Notes under the pieces: model-generated
Told to the model about the DNA's origin: nothing
What the model saw: the letters and a program-made list of their open reading frames with translations, nothing else
Database searches by the model: none
Position numbers and translations under genes: made by a program
NCBI RefSeq assembly: GCF_034321785.1
Contig: NZ_JAXLPB010000003.1
Location: forward strand, 434,001 to 498,000
Source of the DNA: Fulvimarina uroteuthidis
GTDB lineage: Bacteria; Pseudomonadota; Alphaproteobacteria; Rhizobiales; Rhizobiaceae
DNA: 64,000 nt
Direction: 5' to 3'
Part shown: positions 46,054-55,228 of the stretch, in pieces
Position numbering within the stretch: position 1 is the first letter of the stretch
How the letters are laid out: each line of letters opens with the position of its first letter

Positions 46054-46086
46054 CACCCGATCCCGAAAATGGCATGACACGTGAAA

Positions 46087-46108
46087 ACGGGCGCCGCGAG
46101 GCGCCCGT
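46087..46108. terminator. Hairpin between parC and the convergent small gene
   Basis: ACGGGCGCC (46087-46095), a GCGA loop, and GGCGCCCGT (46100-46108) form a perfect 9-bp stem. On the minus strand TTTT follows, so it fits best as terminator of the small gene at 46153-46404; it may also end parC transcripts. Confidence 0.65.
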
Positions 46109-46152
46109 CTTCATGTCGATCGACCTGTGATTTCGGTCCTTTACCGGCGGGC

Positions 46153-46404
46153 TCAGCCCTTCGAGGGCCGGCCGAAGGAGAGACGGACCGCGGTGGAGCC
46201 GCTCATCCCCCTGACCTTGATCCGCGAGCGGCTGACCGGCTGGGAGGCCCGCCAGGCGCGTGCACCGTGGCTGAGCAGCAGGTCCACCAGTTCCTTCGGA
46301 CGAAGCCGAGAACGGAGCGATCGCAGATCGCGCAGGTCGTTCAGGGCCTGAACGTTTCCAGCGCGAGGATTGACGCGTCCGACGCCGGAATTTTCAAGTG
46401 ACAT
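46153..46404 (-). CDS. Small basic protein of unknown function
   Basis: An 83-residue frame (MSLENSGVGRVNPRAGN at the start) with the Arg/Lys-rich middle LNDLRDLRSLRSRLRPKELVDLLLSHGARAW, which looks like one amphipathic helix. No family is recognised. It lies between the convergent parC and the D,D-carboxypeptidase gene on the minus strand, 68 bp after the latter's stop, and has a terminator-like hairpin downstream. Codon-frame and terminator support a real gene; the weak ribosome site keeps confidence modest. Confidence 0.5.
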   Translation of the reverse strand: MSLENSGVGRVNPRAGNVQALNDLRDLRSLRSRLRPKELVDLLLSHGARAWRASQPVSRSRIKVRGMSGSTAVRLSFGRPSKG

Positions 46405-46472
46405 TTGAGAGATATCCCTTCCGTAAGCAGGAACCGGAGCGGCTGGGAGAAGAACGGGTGGCGATTGCGGGA

Positions 46473-47939
46473 TCAGTGGGCGACGGCGTAGCAGGCATAG
46501 TCCACGCGCTTCAGGGCGGCGCAGGCACGCCACGCTTCGTCCTTGGTGTCGAAGCCGGCGAAGCGGGCGCGGTGCAGCGTCGTCGAGCCCTTGGTAACCG
46601 GCTCCGTGAAGGGGCGTGCGGCGGCGAGATCGGCGCCGGCCTTGCGCTTGGCGTCTTCCAGCATGGTCTGCGCGAGCGCTGCATCGGGCGTTGCGGCAAT
46701 CTGGACGACCCAGGCCGAGTTCGCCGTGGCAGGCATCGCCTGACGCGAGCCGATCGCGCCGGTGAAGGTCGGATCGATGTTGCGATTGCCGGGGACGGGT
46801 GCGGCCAGAGCGTTGGCGGAGGCTGCCGGCAGCATCAGGGGAACCTGGGGCGTTTCGCCCAGAAGCGCGGCGGCGAGAGCCTGACGACCACGGATCGGAC
46901 GCGACGATGGCTGCGGCAGGCTCGACAGACCGGCGCTCCCCGAATCCTCGTAGGCCATCGCGATGCGCTCGTCAGCCGTCATGAGAAGTGCGGGACGCAC
47001 GTTCGGCACGGGACCTGCAGCCGGCAGGGAGCCGACGGCAACTGCCACAAGGCCGGCATCGGTGTTCGGACGCGCTGCGATCAGCGCGCCTTCGTCGCGG
47101 CGGCTCGCCATCGGCATGGTGCGCTTGAGGAGCTCGATCATGTGATCGTCGCGCGAGCGGCCCGACCGTCCACCCATCACGACCGCGACGACGCTCTTGC
47201 CGTCGCGCTTGATCGAGGTGACGAGATTGAAGCCCGATGCGTTGATGTAGCCGGTCTTGATGCCGTCGACACCATCCATGCGTCCGAGAACGCGGTTGTG
47301 GTTGCCGAGGCGCGTGCCACGGAAATTGTAGGAGCGGGTCGAGAAATATTTGTAATACTGAGGAAAGTGCTCGCGAAGCGCGATGCCGAGCTTGGCCTGG
47401 TCGCGGGCGGTGGTGCGCTGGCCACTGTCGGGAAGCCCGTTCGGGTTCTTGTAGGTGGTCTTCGACATGCCGAGCTTGCGCGCGGTGCGCGTCATCATCT
47501 CCGCGAACTCGGCTTCCGAACCGCCGAGATATTCGCCGAGCACGACCGACGCATCGTTCGCCGATTTCGTGACGAGGGCGTAGATGGCCTCCTCGACGAG
47601 GATGTTGCCTCCTGCCGGGACGCCGACCTTCGTCGGCGGGCGACCGGCCGCGTAGCGCGAGACCGGCATCTTGTCGGTGAGTGCGATGCGCTTCTTCGAC
47701 AGGGCGTCGAAGGTGAGGTAGAGCGTCATCATCTTGGTGAGCGAGGCCGGATAGCGGTACTCGTCGGCGCGGTCCTCGTAGAGCACGTTGCCGTTATTGG
47801 CGTCGATGACGAAGCCGGCATATCGGGAATTCGCATTGGCATGCGACGGAACGGTCAGGATGACGCCAGCTCCGACTGCTGCAATGCCGATGATGCGGGC
47901 GCATCCGAAAGCCTTACGCAAACTTGAAAATACTCTCAC
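46473..47939 (-). CDS. dacA: D-alanyl-D-alanine carboxypeptidase with SPOR domain
   Basis: A 488-residue penicillin-binding protein of the S11 family that trims D-Ala from peptidoglycan stem peptides. A signal sequence (about residues 1-36) precedes the catalytic domain with SLTK (Ser66), SAND and KTGY motifs. The C-terminal 80 residues (AWVVQIAATPDAALAQTMLED to the end) form a SPOR domain, which binds denuded glycan at the division site. The Ala/Pro linker between them spans about residues 320-400. The GTG at 47939 is chosen for its AAGGG ribosome site. Confidence 0.92.
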   Translation of the reverse strand: MRVFSSLRKAFGCARIIGIAAVGAGVILTVPSHANANSRYAGFVIDANNGNVLYEDRADEYRYPASLTKMMTLYLTFDALSKKRIALTDKMPVSRYAAGRPPTKVGVPAGGNILVEEAIYALVTKSANDASVVLGEYLGGSEAEFAEMMTRTARKLGMSKTTYKNPNGLPDSGQRTTARDQAKLGIALREHFPQYYKYFSTRSYNFRGTRLGNHNRVLGRMDGVDGIKTGYINASGFNLVTSIKRDGKSVVAVVMGGRSGRSRDDHMIELLKRTMPMASRRDEGALIAARPNTDAGLVAVAVGSLPAAGPVPNVRPALLMTADERIAMAYEDSGSAGLSSLPQPSSRPIRGRQALAAALLGETPQVPLMLPAASANALAAPVPGNRNIDPTFTGAIGSRQAMPATANSAWVVQIAATPDAALAQTMLEDAKRKAGADLAAARPFTEPVTKGSTTLHRARFAGFDTKDEAWRACAALKRVDYACYAVAH

Positions 47940-48306
47940 GCGAAAACCCTTGGGCTCGATGAATTGTCGAGCGATCCGCCAATGCGCCTCGAAGCCAACG
48001 GCGTTTCGAGGCGAACGCATCGCCCATCCTTGGTCCCGAGCCTAGACATTCGAGCTTACCAATCCGTTTATGGTTGCCGAACCCTTCCTGAAATCGTGAT
48101 CTTTCGCAGGAACGGATGTCCGAGTTTTTGATGGGGAAGTGTCTGTTCCGTAAGGAAACCATCCTGTCCCGATCTTGCGTTTTTGTGCGGTGCAGCATAG
48201 ATTGGCGCGCGGGCCGGAGATCTGGATAGACCCGGGCTCGTCCCAGTGTTTCAGGCACGCGCCGGAAGGCTCATCCTGGCCCGACAGACCATGAGAGGAC
48301 GTTCAG
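47940..48306. other. Divergent regulatory gap between dacA and the phasin gene
   Basis: The 367 bp carry no gene. A TGC/GCA dyad at 48185-48195 is listed separately. AT-richer patches near 48090-48190 probably contain promoters for both directions. Confidence 0.5.
48185..48195 (+). promoter_or_regulatory. PhaR-like dyad upstream of the phasin gene
   Basis: GTGC-GGT-GCAG resembles the CTGC-N3-GCAG dyad bound by PhaR-type repressors of phasin genes in related alphaproteobacteria (7 of 8 arm positions). It lies 112 bp before the start codon. A site this short can occur by chance. Confidence 0.35.
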
Positions 48307-48720
48307 ATGATCAATATGTATGACGACGCCACCAAAATGACCAAGGACATGATGGACAGCTCGCTGAAGTCCATCGCGATCATGAGCAAGGGGTTTCAGC
48401 AGCTTGCCGCCGAGACGCAGGACTATACCAAGCGCGCATACGAGCATCAGGCCTCTTACTTCGAAAACCTGATGCAGGCCAAGTCGCTCGACAAGTCGAT
48501 GGAAATCCAGAGCGAATTTGCCAAGTCCGCCTACCAGGAATGGGTCGCGCAGGCGACGAAGCTTGGCGAGATCTACGCCGACACCGCGAAGGAAGCCTAC
48601 AAGCCCCTCGAGGCCTCGGCATCGACCGTCGCGGAAAAAAGCAGGAACGTGGCCGAGAAGAGCGTGACCGTGGCCGAGACGGCGGCCGAGAAGGCGACCG
48701 CTCCGAAGACAGCCAACTGA
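48307..48720 (+). CDS. Phasin family protein
   Basis: A 137-residue helical protein of the phasin type, expected to coat polyhydroxybutyrate granules. The pattern MMDSSLKSIAIMSKGFQQLAAETQDYTKRAYE and QSEFAKSAYQEWVAQATKLGEIYADTAKEAYKPLE is typical. The tail is an AEK-rich repeat (VAEKSRNVAEKSVTVAE). Neighbouring isocitrate lyase also belongs to acetate and storage-carbon metabolism. A strong terminator follows. Confidence 0.88.
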   Translation: MINMYDDATKMTKDMMDSSLKSIAIMSKGFQQLAAETQDYTKRAYEHQASYFENLMQAKSLDKSMEIQSEFAKSAYQEWVAQATKLGEIYADTAKEAYKPLEASASTVAEKSRNVAEKSVTVAETAAEKATAPKTAN

Positions 48721-48765
48721 GCCATTCAGGCGCGCCTTGCCGGCGCGACGCATGGCATTGCCCGA

Positions 48766-48793
48766 CCCTCGGCGTCACCGCCGGGGGTTTTTT
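48766..48793 (+). terminator. Intrinsic terminator of the phasin gene
   Basis: CCCTCGGCG (48766-48774) pairs with CGCCGGGGG (48779-48787, one T-G wobble) across a TCAC loop, followed by six T residues (48788-48793). Confidence 0.85.
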
Positions 48794-48896
48794 GTTGGAC
48801 CGTGCGCCGAGCGGTCCAGGGGTGGAACGGTGCGGGGGCTTCCCCCCGCCATTCCCTCGGCCGGGACGACACGACGAACCGGCGCCGCGCCGACGC

Positions 48897-48931
48897 GAAA
48901 AGGCGCGCCCATCGCTGGACGCGCCTTTTTC
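48897..48931 (-). terminator. Bidirectional terminator between aceA and the phasin gene
   Basis: GGCGCG (48902-48907) and CGCGCC (48920-48925) form the stem with A- and T-runs on both sides, so it works in either direction. It ends the aceA transcript about 55 bp past its stop. Confidence 0.75.
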
Positions 48932-48985
48932 CTGGGAGAACCCCGTCGGCCGCCGGCTGGAGGTCCGGCGGCCATGCTGTGCCGG

Positions 48986-50587
48986 TTATTCGGCGGCGGC
49001 GAACTGGTTCATGGTGTTGTCCTCGCCGCTGGCCTTGAGAGCCGCGTCGCCTGCGAAATATTCCTTGTGGTCGTCGCCAAGATCGGAACCGGCCATGTTC
49101 TGGTGCTTGACGCAGGCGATGCCCTGGCGGATCTCCTCGCGCTGGACGGTCTTGACGTAACCGAGCATCGCTTCGTCGCCGAAATAGCGCTTGGACAGAT
49201 TGTCGGTCGACAGGGCCGTGGTGTGGTAGGTCGGCAGCGTGATGAGATGGTGGAAGATGCCGGCCTCGCGCGCCGCATCCGCCTGGAAGCTCTGGATCTG
49301 GCGATCGGCCTCGATGCCGAGTTCGGTCTCGTCGTACTGGCTCGCCATCAGCTTGCTCTCATCGTAGGCGGACAGGTCTCTGCCCTCGTTCTGCCACGTC
49401 TCGTAGACGTGCTGGCGGAACTTCAGCGTCCAGTTGAAGGACGGCGAATTGTTGTAGACGAGCTTGGCGTTCGGCATCACCTCGCGGATGCGGCGGACCA
49501 TGCCGCCGATCTGCGCCACATGCGGCTTCTCGGTCTCGATCCAGAGCAGGTCGGCGCCGTTCTGCAGCGAGGTGATGCCGTCGAGGACGCAGCGGTCTTC
49601 GCCGGTGCCGGCCCGGAACTGGTAGAGGTTGGAGGGCAGGCGCTTGGGACGCATCAGCTTGCCGTTCTGCTTGATGACGACGTCCGAGCTCTTCAGGTCC
49701 TCGAGCGAGACCTCCTCGCAATCGAGGAAGGAGTTGTACTGGTCGCCCAGGTCGCCCTCCTCGCTCGAATAGGCGATCTCCTTGGTGAGGCCGGCCCCGA
49801 GGCTGTCGGTGCGCGCAACGACGATCCCGTCGTCCACGCCCATTTCGAGGAAGGCGTAGCGGAGCGCGCGGATCTTATGGATGAACGCCTCGTGCGGGAC
49901 CGTGACCTTGCCGTCCTGGTGGCCGCACTGCTTTTCGTCGGAGACCTGGTTCTCGATCTGCAGCGCGCAGGCGCCGGCCTCGATCATCTTCTTGGCGAGC
50001 AGATAGGTGGCCTCGGCATTGCCGAAGCCGGCATCGATGTCGGCGATGATCGGCACGACATGGGTCTCGTGATTGTCGATATCGTTCTGAATCTTCCGGG
50101 CCTTGACGTCGTCACCGGCTTCGCGGGCCTTGTCGAGTTCGCGGAACAGCATGCCGAGTTCGCGCGCATCGGCCTGACGGAGGAAGGTATAGAGCTCCTC
50201 GATGAGCGCGGGAACCGTCGTCTTCTCGTGCATGGACTGATCGGGCAGCGGGCCGAACTCGGAGCGCAGCGCGGCGACCATCCAGCCGGAGAGGTAGAGG
50301 TATTTCCGCTTGGTCGTGCCGAAATGCTTCTTGATGGAGATCATCTTCTGCTGGCCGACGAAGCCGTGCCAGCAACCGAGCGACTGGGTGTACTTGGACG
50401 AATCGGCGTCGTAGGCCGCCATGTCCTCGCGCATGATCGTGGCGGTGTACTTGGCGATGTCGAGGCCGGTCTTGAACCTGTTCTGGGCGCGCATGCGTGC
50501 GACGGCCTCGGGCTCGATGTCGCCCCAGGAGTCGAATTTCTTCTTCAGGTCGATGATATGCTGAATGTCGGTCTGATAAGAGCTCAT
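48986..50587 (-). CDS. aceA: Isocitrate lyase (large, about 530-residue type)
   Basis: A 533-residue glyoxylate-shunt enzyme that cleaves isocitrate to succinate and glyoxylate. The active-site loop reads KQCGHQDGK (Cys221) in place of the KKCGH of the shorter E. coli enzyme, which places it in the longer subgroup known from Pseudomonas. DIDAGFGNAEATYLLAKKMIEAG and QIENQVSDEKQCGH are hallmarks. The ATG at 50587 has GAAGGG upstream. It is needed for growth on acetate or fatty acids. No malate synthase gene is nearby. Confidence 0.95.
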   Translation of the reverse strand: MSSYQTDIQHIIDLKKKFDSWGDIEPEAVARMRAQNRFKTGLDIAKYTATIMREDMAAYDADSSKYTQSLGCWHGFVGQQKMISIKKHFGTTKRKYLYLSGWMVAALRSEFGPLPDQSMHEKTTVPALIEELYTFLRQADARELGMLFRELDKAREAGDDVKARKIQNDIDNHETHVVPIIADIDAGFGNAEATYLLAKKMIEAGACALQIENQVSDEKQCGHQDGKVTVPHEAFIHKIRALRYAFLEMGVDDGIVVARTDSLGAGLTKEIAYSSEEGDLGDQYNSFLDCEEVSLEDLKSSDVVIKQNGKLMRPKRLPSNLYQFRAGTGEDRCVLDGITSLQNGADLLWIETEKPHVAQIGGMVRRIREVMPNAKLVYNNSPSFNWTLKFRQHVYETWQNEGRDLSAYDESKLMASQYDETELGIEADRQIQSFQADAAREAGIFHHLITLPTYHTTALSTDNLSKRYFGDEAMLGYVKTVQREEIRQGIACVKHQNMAGSDLGDDHKEYFAGDAALKASGEDNTMNQFAAAE

Positions 50588-50990
50588 GGGGGCACCCTTC
50601 AAAGTCGTAGATCGCGTTGTAAATTCTTTGACGCTTCCGAACGGACCAGAACGCGCCGATGTCGGCCCGTCGTGACGGAAGAACCGTTGCATCCGTCAAT
50701 ATTCCCCGCCCGACATGGTGTCCAGTGACAAGTATCGTGATCGCGAAGATTTCGGCTCGGCTAGTGTAAATCCCCACAAGCAGGGGCCGCATCTTGTAAA
50801 AGATTGACAAGACCGGCTGGTCGGGACCGTGACCGGAGCGCAGGAGGGCCGTGTCTCGGGCGCTGGCGCGTGCCGGCGGGCCATGAAGCCTTGCGGCTGC
50901 GCCTACCTGCGACGACCGCGACCTCGCAAGCCCTCGGCTTGCGCGCTAGCTTGCTCGGCAAACGGAGCATGAGGACGATGCGGATCATCG
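50588..50990. other. 403-bp divergent gap between aceA and nth
   Basis: No gene is supported. It contains the inverted repeat CTTGT-N9-ACAAG (50793-50811) and a short CCCC/GGGG hairpin just before it, both possible operator elements for aceA. A regulator gene often found beside aceA is absent. Confidence 0.5.
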
Positions 50991-51659
50991 ATGACCGGCG
51001 GTAACCTTCTGAACGAGGACGATGTCGAGGCGGTTTTCCGCCACCTGTCGCAGGCGATGCCGGGCCGTACGGCGACGGCGAAGGGGCCGAAGGACCAGCC
51101 CGATCCGTTTCGCTCGGTGGTTTCCTGCGTTCTGTCGGCCCAAAGCCGAGACGCGAACACGCAGCTTGCGACCGACCGGCTGTTCGCGCTGGCGACGACG
51201 CCGGACGCGATCCTCGCGCTCGACGACGCGGCGATCGCGGCGGCGATCAAGCCGTGCGGCCTTTACAACATGAAGACCCGATCGCTGAGGAAACTTTGCA
51301 CGGCGCTGATCGAGCGGCACGACCGCACGGTGCCGCGGACCCGCGACGGCCTGATGAGCCTGCCGGGCGTCGGGCGCAAATGTGCCGACATCGTCATGAG
51401 CTTCGTCTTCGACGAGGACGTGATCGCGGTCGACACGCATGTTCATCGCGTGTCGAACCGGATCGGCCTGACCGATGCGACATCCGCCGACCGGACGGCC
51501 AGGCAACTCGAAGAACGCGCGCCGGAGTGGGCGCTGCGGGACGGCCATTTCTGGCTCATCCAGTTCGGTAAGGCGGTCTGCGTGTCGCGAAGGCCGAAAT
51601 GCGAGACCTGCCCGGTCAATCACCTCTGCCTGTCTTTTTCCGCGCTCGCACGCGTTTGA
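50991..51659 (+). CDS. nth: Endonuclease III
   Basis: A 222-residue DNA glycosylase/AP lyase that removes oxidised pyrimidines. The helix-hairpin-helix LPGVGRKCADIV carries the catalytic Lys, and AVDTHVHRVSNR carries the catalytic Asp. The C-terminal 4Fe-4S ligands have the usual C-x6-C-x2-C-x5-C spacing (CVSRRPKCETCPVNHLC). The length is standard. Confidence 0.95.
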   Translation: MTGGNLLNEDDVEAVFRHLSQAMPGRTATAKGPKDQPDPFRSVVSCVLSAQSRDANTQLATDRLFALATTPDAILALDDAAIAAAIKPCGLYNMKTRSLRKLCTALIERHDRTVPRTRDGLMSLPGVGRKCADIVMSFVFDEDVIAVDTHVHRVSNRIGLTDATSADRTARQLEERAPEWALRDGHFWLIQFGKAVCVSRRPKCETCPVNHLCLSFSALARV

Positions 51660-51684
51660 AACGCCGCGTCCTGGCCGGCGCGTA

Positions 51685-52338
51685 TCAGTCTTCCGTCAGC
51701 GTGCCGACGAGCGCCTGCGCGCGCGCGCGGCCCTTTCGCGCGAACCAGTGCGTGCAGCAGAGGAGGAAACCGTTTTCGACGCGCGCTTCGTCGACCGCGC
51801 GAACGAGTTCCTCCACCGGTGCGAGGATCGGGCGAATATGTTCGTCCTCGTCCGGCTTGCCTGCGTTGGTCTTAAGGTCGGAGGCGTCGACGATCGCCAG
51901 GAAGATGTTGGCATGCTCCGTGGTCAATCCCGGCGTGGAGACGTAGGAGAAGCAATGTTCGATCGCCAGCGCCTCGAGCCCCGTCTCCTCGCGAAGCTCG
52001 CGGATCGCCGCGGCCTCGATCGTTTCCCCCTCGTCGACGAGGCCCGCCGGCAGTTCGATCGGAGCCGCCCTGTCGATGGCGAGCGCCGATCCGATGCGGA
52101 ACTGGCGGATGACGACGATGGAATCGCTTTTCGGATCGTAGGGAATGATGATCGCCACGTCGCCCGTGTCGAGGACGTCGCGGGTGACGCTGACGCTGCG
52201 CGTATTGTCGTCGATATGGGCGTGATCGACGACGAAGCGGGCGAGCGGCCAGAAGGCGTCCGCGATCAACTCGCGGTGCCTGATGGTGTAGTCGAGCGTC
52301 TGGTCGGACAGCTGGTCGCGAAAGGTCGGCCGGTTCAT
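51685..52338 (-). CDS. Nudix hydrolase, ADP-ribose-pyrophosphatase-like
   Basis: A 217-residue protein whose Nudix box starts at Gly99: GLVDEGETIEAAAIRELREE then TGL, with all metal-binding Glu present. A preceding beta domain and the YVSTPGLTTEHANIFLA segment suggest the ADP-ribose/GDP-mannose pyrophosphatase subgroup. The ATG overlaps the yejF stop (ATGA), so it is cotranscribed with the peptide transporter. The reason for that link is unknown. Confidence 0.88.
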   Translation of the reverse strand: MNRPTFRDQLSDQTLDYTIRHRELIADAFWPLARFVVDHAHIDDNTRSVSVTRDVLDTGDVAIIIPYDPKSDSIVVIRQFRIGSALAIDRAAPIELPAGLVDEGETIEAAAIRELREETGLEALAIEHCFSYVSTPGLTTEHANIFLAIVDASDLKTNAGKPDEDEHIRPILAPVEELVRAVDEARVENGFLLCCTHWFARKGRARAQALVGTLTED

Positions 52339-53984
52339 TCCGATACCGCTCCCATGCCGGTCGCTTCGATATCGAAGGCCGCGGCCATCAGGGCCTTGGT
52401 GTAGTCGGTCTTCGGCGCGTCGAAGATTTCGTCCGCCGTACCGCGTTCGACGACTTTTCCGTTCCGCATGACAATGACCTCGTTGGCGAGCGCACGCACG
52501 ACCTTCAGGTCGTGGCTGATGAAGAGAAAAGCGAGATCGTATTTCTTCTGCAGATCGCGCAGCAGATCGACGACCTGGGCCTGGACGCTCATATCGAGCG
52601 CGCTGGTCGGTTCGTCCAGCATGACGAAGCGGGGATTGAGAACCATGGCGCGGGCGATCGCGATGCGCTGGCGCTGGCCGCCGGAGAACTCGTGCGGAAA
52701 GCGAAACCGCGTCGCCGGATCGAGCCCGGTCTCGGTCAGCGCCTGGACCACGCGCGCGTCGCGCTCGTCGCGCGAAAGGTTCGGCGCATGGATCCTGAGG
52801 CCTTCGGATATGATGTCGGCCACCGGCATGCGGGGCGACAACGAGCCGAACGGATCTTGGAATACGATCTGAATCTTCTCGCGCAAGGGCTTCATATCCC
52901 TCGTGGATTTTCCGTCGATGCGCTCGCCGTCGAATGTGATCTCGCCTCGCGAGGAGATCATTCGCGTCAGGGCGAGACCGAGCGTCGTCTTGCCGGATCC
53001 CGATTCGCCGACGACGCCGACCGTCTGGCCGGCGCGCACGGTGATATCGATGCCGTCGACCGCTTTGACGTGATCGGTCGTCCTGCGGAAAAAGCCGGTC
53101 TTGATCGGAAACCAGACCTTGACGTCCTTGCCTTCCATCACCTTGGCGGCGTTGAGATTGGCGACCGGCGGCCGGCCCTTGGGCTCTGCGGCGAGGAGAT
53201 GGCGGGTATAGGCGTGCTGCGGATCGTCGAAGATCCGCTGCGTCGGGCCTTCCTCGACGATTTCGCCCTTTGTCATGACGCACACCCGATCGGCGATCTT
53301 GCGAACGATGCCGAGATCATGGGTGATGAACAGCATCGCCATGCCGTTCTCGCGCTGGAGCTTGGCCAGAAGCTCCAGGATCTGCGCCTGAACCGTGACG
53401 TCGAGCGCCGTCGTCGGCTCGTCGGCGATGAGCAGATCGGGCTCGTTGGCCAGCGCCATGGCGATCATGACGCGCTGGCGCTGGCCGCCGGACAATTGAT
53501 GCGGATAGGCGCCGAGCCGCTTTTCGGGTTCGCGGATGCCGACCTGATGCAGGAGTTCCAGCGTGCGCTTGCGGGCCTCCTCGTCGCGCATGCCGCGATG
53601 CACCTTCAGCACCTCGTTCACCTGCCGGTCGATCGTATGGAGTGGGTTCAGCGAACTCATCGGCTCCTGAAAGATCACCGAGATCCGGTTGCCGCGCGTC
53701 TTGCGCAGGGTCTCGTCCGAGGCGGTGAGGAGGTTCTGGCCGTCGAAATGGATCGCCCCGCCCGGATGGCTGGCCGCGGGGTAGGGCAGGAGCTTCAGGA
53801 TCGACATCGCCGACACCGACTTGCCCGATCCCGATTCGCCGACAAGCGCGAGCGTCTCGCCCGGCGCGATCGTGAAGGAGATGCCGCGCACGGCGAGCTG
53901 TGTCGCCCCGCCTTGGGTGAACGCGACCTGAAGCGCCTCGACGGAGAGGATCGGTCTGTCGTGATGTGCCCTGGTCTGGCTCAA
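52335..53984 (-). CDS. yejF: Peptide ABC transporter, fused double ATPase YejF
   Basis: A 549-residue protein with two ABC domains, the ATPase of the YejABEF oligopeptide/microcin-C-type importer. Domain 1 has VGESGSGKSVSA, LSGGQRQRVMIAMAL and DEPTTALD. Domain 2 has VGESGSGKTTLGLAL, FSGGQRQRIAIARAM and DEPTSALD. The start is taken as TTG at 53984 (SQTRAHHDRPILS) with GAGG upstream; an earlier in-frame reading would run into the preceding gene. It is separated from yejE by a cation-efflux gene. Confidence 0.92.
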   Translation of the reverse strand: MSQTRAHHDRPILSVEALQVAFTQGGATQLAVRGISFTIAPGETLALVGESGSGKSVSAMSILKLLPYPAASHPGGAIHFDGQNLLTASDETLRKTRGNRISVIFQEPMSSLNPLHTIDRQVNEVLKVHRGMRDEEARKRTLELLHQVGIREPEKRLGAYPHQLSGGQRQRVMIAMALANEPDLLIADEPTTALDVTVQAQILELLAKLQRENGMAMLFITHDLGIVRKIADRVCVMTKGEIVEEGPTQRIFDDPQHAYTRHLLAAEPKGRPPVANLNAAKVMEGKDVKVWFPIKTGFFRRTTDHVKAVDGIDITVRAGQTVGVVGESGSGKTTLGLALTRMISSRGEITFDGERIDGKSTRDMKPLREKIQIVFQDPFGSLSPRMPVADIISEGLRIHAPNLSRDERDARVVQALTETGLDPATRFRFPHEFSGGQRQRIAIARAMVLNPRFVMLDEPTSALDMSVQAQVVDLLRDLQKKYDLAFLFISHDLKVVRALANEVIVMRNGKVVERGTADEIFDAPKTDYTKALMAAAFDIEATGMGAVSE

Positions 53985-54012
53985 ACTCTTGTCCTCGAAT
54001 TCGGTCTGTGGC

Positions 54013-54999
54013 TCAGCGATGATCGGGCTGGCCGGGATGGGCGTGATGATCGTCGGCGCAGCGTTCCCGCTCGATCTCGACGGTCGCATGGGCGATCGCG
54101 TAGCGGTCCTTCAGTGCGGCCTTGATGGCGCGGATGACCGTGGTGCCGTCGGCCCCGTCGTCGAGGCAGGCGTGGAGGGTCGCCATCGGCCGCTCCGGCG
54201 TGATCGACCAGACATGCACGTGATGGACGTTCGCAAGCCCGTCGACGGACGACACCAGGACCGTGGTCATGTCCGCGATCTCGATGTTCAGCGGCGCGCC
54301 TTCGATGAGAACATGTCCGGCATCCTTTACGAGCCGCCACGCAGACACGAGGATGATGGCCGACACGAGAACCGAGAGGATCGGATCGATCGGCGTCCAG
54401 CCGGTTGCGATGATGACAAGCGCAGCGGCGATGGCCGCGACCGATCCGAGAAGATCGCCGAGCACGTGCAGCACGGCACCGCGAATGTTGAGATTGTCCC
54501 GGTCCGCGCCGTGCAGGACGAAGAAGACGACGATATTGACGACAAGACCGCCGGCCGCGACGGCCAGCATGGTGCCGCCGAGAACCGCGCTCGGCTCAAT
54601 CAGCCGTTCGATCGCTTCGTAGGTGATGAAGCCTGCGATGAGAAACAGAGCGAGCCCGTTGACGAACGCGACGAGGACTTCGAAGCGGTCATAGCCATAG
54701 GTGCGCAACCCATCCTTAGGTTTGCGCGACAGGCGGAAGGCGAACCAGCCGAGGCCGAGCGCCGCGAAATCGGTGAGCATATGCCCGGCATCCGCCAGAA
54801 GCGCGAGCGAACCGGACACGAGCCCGCCGACGATTTCGGCCAGCATGAACGCGCCGGTGAGAGCCGCCGCGATCGCGATCCGCGTTTCGTTCGCGCCGTG
54901 GGCGTGGCCCTTGAAGCCGTGATCGTGGGAATGGCCGGAATGGGCGTGCCCCGGTTCCTCGTGGCCGGTATGCCCGGTATGACGGCTATGAGCGCTCAT
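54013..54999 (-). CDS. Cation diffusion facilitator (CzcD-like metal efflux protein)
   Basis: A 328-residue inner-membrane antiporter with six predicted helices, expected to export Zn, Co, Cd or related divalent ions. The His-rich N-terminus (HSRHTGHTGHEEPGHAHSGH, then HDHGFKGHAHG) and the metal-site pairs ALLADAGHMLTD and HVLGDLLGS are typical. A C-terminal cytoplasmic domain has HVHVWSI. The ATG at 54999 is chosen. It sits between yejE and yejF on the same strand, with a 229-bp gap upstream that may hold its own promoter. Confidence 0.92.
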   Translation of the reverse strand: MSAHSRHTGHTGHEEPGHAHSGHSHDHGFKGHAHGANETRIAIAAALTGAFMLAEIVGGLVSGSLALLADAGHMLTDFAALGLGWFAFRLSRKPKDGLRTYGYDRFEVLVAFVNGLALFLIAGFITYEAIERLIEPSAVLGGTMLAVAAGGLVVNIVVFFVLHGADRDNLNIRGAVLHVLGDLLGSVAAIAAALVIIATGWTPIDPILSVLVSAIILVSAWRLVKDAGHVLIEGAPLNIEIADMTTVLVSSVDGLANVHHVHVWSITPERPMATLHACLDDGADGTTVIRAIKAALKDRYAIAHATVEIERERCADDHHAHPGQPDHR

Positions 55000-55228
55000 C
55001 TGGCGCCGCCGCGTGCGTAAAGGCGCGTCGGGTCCGACCCGGACACCATGGGAAGCGATACGCGCGACGAGACGATCGTGTCGCAAGCTTCCCCGCAAGC
55101 CGCCGCGCCTTGCACCCTGTCCGGCACCCTGCCGCCGGTGCGGTCCCCGGTGGCGCGGTTGCAGGCGCGGATCGGCCGGCTGACGGGCCCTGTCCCGATC
55201 GGGGGCCGTGTCGCGAGAGGGTGCGGGC

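Noticed and set aside
43588..46080. 830-codon minus-strand open frame opposite parC
   Set aside because: Exact shadow of parC; repeats of LGD, RHR and similar without any fold signature.
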